Part shown: in pieces, positions 14,673 through 19,648 of the stretch
How positions within the stretch are numbered: the first letter of the stretch is position 1
Layout of the letters: the number at the start of each line of letters is the position of its first letter
Assembly (NCBI GenBank): GCA_017461685.1
Contig: JAFTXF010000073.1
Coordinates: 1 to 19,648 of the forward strand
From: Lachnospiraceae bacterium
GTDB taxonomy: Bacteria > Bacillota > Clostridia > Lachnospirales > Lachnospiraceae
Length of the DNA: 19,648 nt
Direction: 5' to 3'
Made by a program: the position numbers and the translations under genes
The notes under the pieces: generated by a model
The model's input: the letters and a program-made list of their open reading frames with translations, nothing else
Database searches by the model: none
What the model was told of the DNA's origin: nothing

Positions 14673-14765
14673 ATCGCGTCCCAGGCTGAGTGCCTCAATA
14701 CATTGTCCCGAAGCAAACAGTCACTTTGAGACATTATTCTAACATGTATGACACGAAATATGACG

Positions 14766-14801
14766 CAAAAATCAAAAAGTCCCTTATTTCTAGGGACTTT
14801 T
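14766..14801 (-). terminator. Terminator of the tRNA-Val/tRNA-Met transcript
   Basis: The stem AAAAGTCCCT (minus-strand start at 14801) pairs with AGGGACTTTT, 10 bp in all with a 7-nt loop, followed by TTGATTTTTG on the minus strand. It begins 4 nt after the tRNA-Met 3' end. Confidence 0.9.
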
Positions 14802-14805
14802 GCAG

Positions 14806-14879
14806 TAGCGAGGAAGGGATTTGAACCCCCGACACTGCGGGTATGAACCGCATGCTCTAGCCAACTGAGCTACCTCGCC
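14806..14879 (-). tRNA. tRNA-Met (anticodon CAT)
   Basis: The 74-nt cloverleaf has acceptor GGCGAGG/CCTCGCT (one G-U pair), D-arm AGCTCAGTTGGCTAGAGC, anticodon stem TGCGG/CCGCA with loop TTCATAC, and T-arm GGGGGTTCAAATCCC. No CCA is encoded. The anticodon stem lacks the three G-C pairs of initiator tRNA, so it is probably the elongator; a lysidine-modified tRNA-Ile2 with the same CAT anticodon cannot be excluded. Confidence 0.93.
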
Positions 14880-14910
14880 ATATTCAATTAATCGGTTAAA
14901 GAAAAGAAAA

Positions 14911-14983
14911 TGGGACCTACAGGGCTCGAACCTGTGACCCCCTGCTTGTAAGGCAGATGCTCTCCCAGCTGAGCTAAGATCCC
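14911..14983 (-). tRNA. tRNA-Val (anticodon TAC)
   Basis: The 73-nt cloverleaf starts GGGATCTTAGCTCAGCTGGG, with anticodon stem TCTGC/GCAGG (one mismatch-like closing pair) and loop CTTACAA, T-arm ACAGGTTCGAGCCCTGT, acceptor 3' strand AGGTCCC and discriminator A. It is 31 nt upstream of tRNA-Met on the same transcript. Confidence 0.95.
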
Positions 14984-15008
14984 GTTCACTGTCGCAACCG
15001 ACTTGATT

Positions 15009-15037
15009 AATATATCAGATATGTAGTACTTTGTCAA
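15009..15037 (-). promoter_or_regulatory. Strong promoter of the tRNA-Val/tRNA-Met operon
   Basis: On the minus strand, consensus TTGACA (15032-15037), a 17-nt spacer and TATATT (15009-15014) lie 26 nt before tRNA-Val. The upstream side is rich in A/T tracts (15040-15130), which could act as an UP element. Confidence 0.88.
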
Positions 15038-15120
15038 CATCTTTTTTCAAAAATAATTTATTTTTTCAGAACTTTTTTCAGAACTATTTTCGAAAGCCTT
15101 TTTAAAGAAAGAATAAAAAT

Positions 15121-15170
15121 TTTTTTAAAATAGGTTCCTTCGGAAATTCTGCTGATTTCCGAAAGAACCT
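15121..15170 (-). terminator. Terminator of the BMP lipoprotein gene
   Basis: A 16-bp stem with one G-U pair (15132-15147 with 15155-15170), a 7-nt loop and an ATTTTAAAAAAA tail on the minus strand lies 9 nt after the stop codon. The stem is long; the T-run is modest. Confidence 0.8.
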
Positions 15171-15178
15171 ACATCATA

Positions 15179-16204
15179 TTAGTCTAATGTATACACATCG
15201 CCGTAAAGTGCTTCAAAGTCTTCCTGTGTCTTTGGAACCACGATTTCACCCGCCAAAATCTGTGCTTTTACATCTTCTACTGCTGCTCTGACTTCATCAG
15301 AAATCAAATCACAGTCTGCATAGCCTACGCCTTCATTAGAAAGATCGTATACAGTGATACCTGTCTTGAAGCTGTCATTGATAACCTGTTCACATACAAT
15401 ATATGCTACTTCATTTACCTTCTTTAATGCAGAAGTAATTACATGCTCCGGAGCCAGATAATTCTGGTCGAAGTCTACGCCGATTGCATAGATATCAGAT
15501 TCCTTACATGCTTCGATTACACCAAGACCTGTACCTGCGGCTGCGTGGAAGATCACGTCAGCACCGTCTGTGATCATAGAAGTTGCCAAAGATTTACCGA
15601 TTGCGGAATCTACGAAAGAGTTTGCATTGGCCATCTGTACTTTTGCGTCTGGGTTAGCTGCTAATACACCGGCAGTAAAACCATAGCCAAACTCATGCAT
15701 TACCGGAGATACCATACCCAGTACAAAACCGATATTGTCAGATTCTGTTGTCATGCCGGCAATGTAACCAACCAAGTAAGAAGCCTGAGCCTGTTCGAAC
15801 ATTAAGCAAGCTAAGTTCGGAAGTTCTGCATAAGTGCTGTCATCGATAATAACAAACTTCTGATCCGGATATGTTTCTGCTGCTTCTGCAATAGCATCTG
15901 CTAACTGGAAGCCCACTCCCATAATCACATCATATTCTTCATCCACCAAAGTTTCAATGTTTGAAGCATAGTCTGCATCTGTTTTAGATTCCAAATATGT
16001 TACCTCAACGCCTAATTCCTTTTCAGCCTTTGTCAGCCCTTCCCACGCGGACTGGCTGTAAGAACCATCGTTTACACCACCAACGGAGGTAACCATACCT
16101 ACTTTGAAATCACCGTCTGCAGCAACATCTTCACTGCTGCCACAGCCTACCATACTAAAAATCATAGTTGCTGCCAATAATGCAGTAAGAATTCTTTTTA
16201 ACAT
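15179..16204 (-). CDS. BMP/PnrA-family substrate-binding lipoprotein (nucleoside-type ABC transporter)
   Basis: This 341-residue lipoprotein has a signal peptide (MLKRILTALLAATMIFSMVGC) with lipobox SMVGC and lipidated Cys21. The mature part starts with a Ser/Asp linker, then KVGMVTSVGGVNDGSYSQSAW, the hallmark of the Med/BMP family, and further FVIIDDSTYAELPN, SYLVGYIAGM and GTGLGVIEACKESDIYAIGVD. Family members bind purine nucleosides or related ligands and hand them to an ABC importer on the cell surface. No ATPase or permease gene accompanies it here: it has its own promoter (16236-16265) and terminator. So it is an orphan binding protein that must use a transporter encoded elsewhere. AAAGGAG precedes the ATG. 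Confidence 0.93.
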   Translation of the reverse strand: MLKRILTALLAATMIFSMVGCGSSEDVAADGDFKVGMVTSVGGVNDGSYSQSAWEGLTKAEKELGVEVTYLESKTDADYASNIETLVDEEYDVIMGVGFQLADAIAEAAETYPDQKFVIIDDSTYAELPNLACLMFEQAQASYLVGYIAGMTTESDNIGFVLGMVSPVMHEFGYGFTAGVLAANPDAKVQMANANSFVDSAIGKSLATSMITDGADVIFHAAAGTGLGVIEACKESDIYAIGVDFDQNYLAPEHVITSALKKVNEVAYIVCEQVINDSFKTGITVYDLSNEGVGYADCDLISDEVRAAVEDVKAQILAGEIVVPKTQEDFEALYGDVYTLD

Positions 16205-16235
16205 ATGTTTCTCCTTTGTTCATTAATTTTTGTTT

Positions 16236-16265
16236 ATTATACACTAGCTTTCCTACTTTAGTAAA
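16236..16265 (-). promoter_or_regulatory. Promoter of the BMP lipoprotein gene
   Basis: On the minus strand TTTACT (16260-16265), an 18-nt spacer and a perfect TATAAT (16236-16241) lie 31 nt before the ATG. The -35 is inside the 3' end of the SCP2-like gene. Confidence 0.65.
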
Positions 16266-16594
16266 TACTTTTTGTAATTTTTATGAGAAAATATACGCTG
16301 CACCTTGCTCATATCACCGTACACCTTTACTCTGCCTACTGCAAAAGCAAGCATTGGATTTAACTCGCCATTCACAATTGCAAGATAAGTATCCGCGCTC
16401 GCTGCAAAGGATACATCCCTATCATAATAATTATATGGCTCTACCCTCATCTGCCCACAGTCAATTTCTACATAAAAAACACCTTTCGGGTCTCCCAGCA
16501 CCTGAAATTCAAAGGCAACATGGATCTGAACCTCACTCACGTCCATCTTTATCAATGCTTCTCTCATAATAGAAAATAAGTTCTCGAATGACAT
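16253..16594 (-). CDS. SCP2-like sterol-carrier-fold protein (putative)
   Basis: This small 113-residue protein starts at ATG 16594, 8 nt after GGGAGG; an ATG seven codons earlier has no ribosome site. It begins MSFENLFSIMREALIKMDVSEV. It then has an alternating beta pattern (VQIHVAFEFQVLGDPKGVFYVEIDCGQMRVEPYN), a DVSFAASADTYLAIVNGELNPMLAFAVGRVKVYGD segment, and a basic tail. The part from 'Y.A.VNGELNPM.AF..GR.KV.GD' matches the SCP2 sterol-transfer domain pattern, a hydrophobic-ligand pocket found in small bacterial proteins of unknown role. It has no signal peptide and should be cytoplasmic. It lies downstream of the dihydrouridine synthase by 66 nt. Confidence 0.75.
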   Translation of the reverse strand: MSFENLFSIMREALIKMDVSEVQIHVAFEFQVLGDPKGVFYVEIDCGQMRVEPYNYYDRDVSFAASADTYLAIVNGELNPMLAFAVGRVKVYGDMSKVQRIFSHKNYKKYLLK

Positions 16595-16660
16595 TTCAGC
16601 TTCCTCCCAAATCATTATGTTTTAGACAGCGCATAAAATGGGGCACTGCCAAAGACATAT

Positions 16661-17611
16661 TTACACCTCTTGCACATACACTTCATCCCGAAAAATCTGC
16701 TTGACAATCTGCTCATAGTCCCTGAGGGAATTTACCTTGCGGATTTGCTTGGCATGGCACTCCTCCCAGCCGGTAAATAACGTCCCCATATAAAACCATA
16801 ATTCTTTCATCTTGAATAAAGTCGGCCGCTCTCCCGGCATAATATCACGATAGTCGCCGTAGAGCCTGTCGTGAAATTCCTTAAGTACACTCTTTTCCGG
16901 CATCTGTCCCTTCCTTGCCAAATCCAGAAAACCGGGATTTCGTAAAATCCCTCTGCCAATCATCAGCCGCTCCACCTGTGGTTCTTCCTTCCGGAGCCCG
17001 GCAATGTGTTCCGCCAAACTGATATCTCCGTTATAACAAAGCTTGTGCCGTGACTGTTCTGCCGCCTGATGAAATACTTCCCTATGTGGCGTACCGCTAT
17101 AAAATTCCTGTCTGAGCCTCGGATGAATCACCAACTCTTCCAAAGGAAATCGCTCAAAAATGTCCAATATCTGCTCGAATTCCTCTATCCCATACATACC
17201 GATTCTGGTCTTAACAGAAATCCTCATATCCAAGGCTTCAAAAATCTCTGTCAGAAATGCCTCCAGTTCCTGAGGTTTTGCCAAAAAACCGGCACCTTTA
17301 TATTTGCTCACTACCGTTCCTGAAGGGCAGCCCAGATTTAAATTCACCTCTTCATATCCCAAATCCTTTAACATCCCGGCCACTCGGATAAAATCCCCGA
17401 CCTTATTGGTTAAAATCTGGGGCACTACATACAAGCCCTGATTATGCTCCGGCGCAATATCATTCCGTTCTCTGTGGGTCAGCTTCTCCTTCTCGCCGTG
17501 AGGCGCCAAAAAAGGAGTAAAATATTTATCAAACTTCTCAAAATAAGCGCTGTGCGCATTTCTGTAAATATATCCTGTAATGCCTTCCAACGGGGCCATA
17601 TAGTATTTCAT
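16661..17611 (-). CDS. dus: tRNA-dihydrouridine synthase
   Basis: This FMN-dependent enzyme of 316 residues starts at ATG 17611 (MKYYMAPLEGITGYIYRNA). The open frame continues to 17689, but that part does not resemble the family. The TIM barrel shows the N-terminal MAPLEG flavin strand, NLNLGCPSGTVVSKYKGAG with the catalytic Cys95, SVKTRIG, VIHPRLRQEFYSGTPH, CYNGDI and LMIGRGILRNP. It reduces uridines in the D-loop of tRNA with NAD(P)H. Spacing to its AAAGGA ribosome-like site is long (~17 nt), so translation may be modest. It is the first gene of a leftward pair with the SCP2-like gene; tRNA-Gly diverges upstream. Confidence 0.93.
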   Translation of the reverse strand: MKYYMAPLEGITGYIYRNAHSAYFEKFDKYFTPFLAPHGEKEKLTHRERNDIAPEHNQGLYVVPQILTNKVGDFIRVAGMLKDLGYEEVNLNLGCPSGTVVSKYKGAGFLAKPQELEAFLTEIFEALDMRISVKTRIGMYGIEEFEQILDIFERFPLEELVIHPRLRQEFYSGTPHREVFHQAAEQSRHKLCYNGDISLAEHIAGLRKEEPQVERLMIGRGILRNPGFLDLARKGQMPEKSVLKEFHDRLYGDYRDIMPGERPTLFKMKELWFYMGTLFTGWEECHAKQIRKVNSLRDYEQIVKQIFRDEVYVQEV

Positions 17612-17815
17612 GATTTGCTTTAGGTATCCTTTTCTGCTTTGTTGTACAAATCTTAATGATGCATGCCTTAGCCGTTTGTAAAACGTCATGGTTCCTGCTT
17701 ATTTTATCATGCCCTCCGGTTCCATGCAATAACTCTTTGTGCCTTTCTCTTCAGTTTCTTTTCCCCTGCTTCTTTCACATCAAAGTTCTCCGACGCTTCA
17801 GCCTCTTAATGAATC

Positions 17816-17847
17816 AATAATCAAATTTTCCCGTAAATTTGATTATT
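17816..17847. repeat. Perfect 13-bp AT-rich inverted repeat upstream of tRNA-Gly
   Basis: AATAATCAAATTT (17816-17828) and AAATTTGATTATT (17835-17847) flank a 6-nt loop. A second palindrome (ACTTTTTT-C-AAAAAAGT, 17862-17878) sits 1 nt before the tRNA promoter -35. The region 17690-17879 otherwise holds no gene that I can support. Confidence 0.7.
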
Positions 17848-17879
17848 TAGAAAATTTAAAAACTTTTTTCAAAAAAGTG

Positions 17880-17908
17880 TTGACAACAGGCCGATTATCG
17901 TGTATAGT
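17880..17908 (+). promoter_or_regulatory. Strong promoter of tRNA-Gly
   Basis: Consensus TTGACA (17880-17885), a 17-nt spacer and TATAGT (17903-17908) end 23 nt before the tRNA. Confidence 0.88.
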
Positions 17909-17931
17909 ACTATTTGTTCGAAGGAACACAT

Positions 17932-18003
<72 letters not shown>

Positions 18004-18015
18004 TTTTTATTTTGT

Positions 18016-18055
18016 AGTGGAAGCCTAGATTTTTAAGGGTTTCCGCTATTTTTTT
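18016..18055 (+). terminator. Terminator after tRNA-Gly (or hairpin at the element edge)
   Basis: AGTGGAAGCCT (18016-18026) pairs with GGGTTTCCGCT (18037-18047) over 11 positions including three G-U pairs; the loop is 10 nt and a T7 run (18049-18055) follows. Confidence 0.75.
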
Positions 18056-18067
18056 ACTGTTCAAAAG

Positions 18068-18097
18068 TTGAAGACATTTGAAGACACTTGAAGACAC
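18068..18097. repeat. Three phased 10-bp direct repeats beside the integrase stop codon
   Basis: TTGAAGACAT, TTGAAGACAC and TTGAAGACAC follow each other without gaps (18068, 18078, 18088), ending 1 nt before the integrase stop. Short repeats of this kind next to an integrase gene are typical arm-type binding sites. Confidence 0.8.
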
Positions 18098-18098
18098 C

Positions 18099-19369
18099 TT
18101 ATAAGGCATTGGATATCATGTCATAAGTTTCCTTTTCCGTAAGCGGATTAAAGATATATGTGAGCGTGGTCTGCAAGTTAGAATGCCCCACCTGCTCTCT
18201 GATGAAATCCAGCGGTACACCATGAGCGTTTAATAAACTTGCATAAGTTTTCCACATTTTATGAGTGCTTTTGGTAGCCATTCCCTGACGCTCTGCATAT
18301 TTCTCCAATACATACGCTACCTGACGGGATGTGATACGTTCACCATCACACATGAAGAGGTATTGCCCTTGTCGGTCTATCTGTGACAGGATAGCCTTTG
18401 CCTTTGGAACAACTACCACAAAGCGGTCTGTATGCGTTTCGTATGATCTACTATGTGATAGGTATTCTGCTCTTGGTCTCTGATTTCCTCCCGAACAATA
18501 CGTAAATGGTTATCATCACACCAGTCATCCCAACACAGGGCAACCAGTTCCCCCACTCTCAACCCCAACAGGAAATTCAGCTTAACTGCCAAGAAAACAA
18601 GATCACCAGTCTCTGCATACATACCATCCAGATATTGAATCAAGTGCTTTAATTCATCCGTATTATATGTTTCGGTCTGTCCTGTTTTCTTCTGAATCTG
18701 ACGGAATTTTACAGTGATTGTTACATTTTCCATCAGATTCTCGGTCAGGTATTTCTTTTTATAAGCATAGGTGAACATTCCCGGTAAAATGGTTTTCAGA
18801 TTCGTCCATTCTTTTCTGGAAAGCCTGAACTCTTTTACAATGCGGTTGCATTCTTTTTCAAGCAGGAGTTCATCTATTCTTTTAATACTCATTTCATGCA
18901 GAACAGAATTTTCAAGATATTTCCTATAATGCTGTTTATGACGCAGTATAGTGTTGGGACTGTCGGTACAGGTTTTCTTATATTCCAACCATTCCTCATA
19001 CAATCCATAAAAAGTCAGCTTGTCAATGTGCGATTTAGAAAAATAGATAGGAATCAACTTGTCGAGCAATTCCTCTTGTGTCTGTGCCTTGATATTTTTT
19101 CTTTTACCTTTTTCATCCTTGTAGCAGGTCTGCCATCTGCCACCCTCGGTAGTAGGCGGTGTCAGTGCATAAGGATGTAATTTTTTGACTTGTTCTCTTT
19201 TATTTGACATAAACATATCAAGTACACTGGCTAGGTCTATTATACCGCACTCGGCGGCATTTCTCAATAAATCCATCTGATAACCGTTGATTTTATCATT
19301 GTTGCTCATGTACAGTTCATAATGCGCATTGTTCCTTTCAAAATATTTATGGCCATATAGAAGAACCAC
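18099..19369 (-). pseudogene. Tyrosine recombinase (integrative element/phage integrase), inactivated
   Basis: Two overlapping frames (19369-18413 and 18419-18099) together make a ~420-residue integrase. It has an N-terminal segment with DLLRNAAECGIID, an AP2-like arm-binding part (GGRWQTCYKDEKGKRKNIKAQTQEEL), a SAM-like core-binding domain, and the catalytic domain. The first frame has LLGLRVGELVALCWDDW with the box I Arg (residue 251). The second has THKMWKTYASLLNAHG, GHSNLQTTL and the nucleophile Tyr in TYIFNPLTE. The frame breaks near 18437-18439, where adding one T restores a continuous DHTKTHTDRFVVVVPKAKAI. In addition the box II HxxR motif reads HKMW, with TGG at 18252-18254 replacing the catalytic Arg. 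Both lesions should abolish activity. The start is uncertain (GTG 19369, ATG 19309 or 19276; none has a good ribosome site). Confidence 0.85.
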
Positions 19370-19648
19370 GTCTTCTATACAGCCAGAATATAAAAAGTTA
19401 TTTGATGGTATCTGTCAAAAATTACCTTCTCAAAAGATAATTCTTCCTGCGTAAAGGGGAAATCAATTGGGAATTGGGAAATGGGAATTTGCGACTTCCC
19501 AAAAAGATGCTGATAGAATCAGGGTTTCAGGGCATTTGGGAAAATGAGCCTTTGTGGTAATAGTACGGCACAAAGGCTCAGCCTAAAGCCATGGCAGCAA
19601 GCTTGCTTACGTCCGCACTTCGCCTGTTCCGCTCGCTGCTCCACCGTC
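19370..19648. other. Right end: remnant DNA of the integrative element
   Basis: No intact gene is seen. A minus-strand open stretch from about 19516 to 19375 reads protein-like (QFPIDFPFTQEELSFEKV) but lacks a start codon and ends near 19375, so it may be the tail of a decayed element gene. Short GGGAATT-type repeats lie at 19469-19490, a 12-bp inverted repeat at 19545-19580, and a 12-bp palindrome AGCAAGCTTGCT at 19596-19607. Base composition turns GC-richer after 19561. Confidence 0.4.
19545..19580. repeat. Perfect 12-bp inverted repeat
   Basis: TGAGCCTTTGTG (19545-19556) and CACAAAGGCTCA (19569-19580) flank a 12-nt loop. Four T follow on the minus strand, so it may be a leftward terminator of an element gene beyond the edge; a protein or replication site is also possible. 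Confidence 0.75.

Noticed and set aside
17707..17805. 33-codon coding-like stretch on the minus strand (…KKLKRKAQRVIAWNRRA, stop)
   Set aside because: It has no start codon or ribosome site, is bounded by stops, and has no recognised family; it could be chance in a Lys/Arg-rich frame.

Overview
The window looks like a chromosomal segment of a gut-type Clostridia, most likely Lachnospiraceae. This is inferred from the moderate-to-low GC content, strong AGGAGG-type ribosome binding sites, the style of the AraC regulators and tyrosine integrase, and the glycyl radical enzyme. No species can be named from the sequence alone.

Layout. Positions 1-2695: a partial Gfo/Idh/MocA oxidoreductase (minus), divergent from an AraC regulator and a drug/metabolite-type transporter (plus). 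Positions 2696-2924: a degenerate tandem repeat, a terminator and a small tandem duplication. Positions 2910-10282: a leftward catabolic cluster. In transcription order it encodes a PIG-L deacetylase, a NagB-like sugar-phosphate isomerase/deaminase, a PfkB kinase, a class II ketose-bisphosphate aldolase, an 897-residue glycyl radical enzyme and a hexapeptide acetyltransferase. A second AraC regulator (10566-11465) is divergent from it, and the shared promoter region has a textbook AraC arrangement: two 14-bp direct half-sites 21 bp apart that touch the poor -35 box of the deacetylase promoter. Positions 11645-13522: L-fucose isomerase, followed in the same frame by the last ~25 codons of an L-fucose mutarotase (fucU remnant). 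Positions 13742-14720: a histidine-phosphatase gene next to the C-terminal fragment of an alkaline-phosphatase-like protein. Positions 14766-15037: tRNA-Met(CAT) and tRNA-Val(TAC) with a strong promoter and terminator. Positions 15121-17611: an orphan BMP-family lipoprotein, an SCP2-like protein and a tRNA-dihydrouridine synthase. Positions 17880-19648: tRNA-Gly(GCC), then a decayed integrative element. Its integrase carries a one-base frameshift and a catalytic Arg-to-Trp change, with three perfectly phased 10-bp repeats beside its stop codon.

How the genes may work together (inference). The 10.3-2.9 kb cluster reads as a pathway: deacetylation of an N-acetylated sugar or conjugate, isomerisation/deamination of an amino-sugar phosphate, phosphorylation, aldol cleavage to triose units, and radical dehydration or lyase chemistry on a diol-like product. 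Several members depart from their families. The NagB-like protein lacks the usual Asp of the DGHIAF box, the glycyl radical enzyme has a ~100-residue Gly/Ala/Ser/Thr-rich insertion, and no radical-SAM activase lies in the window. The substrate is unknown, and this is the best candidate here for an undescribed system. The fucose genes and the integrase show active gene decay around it.
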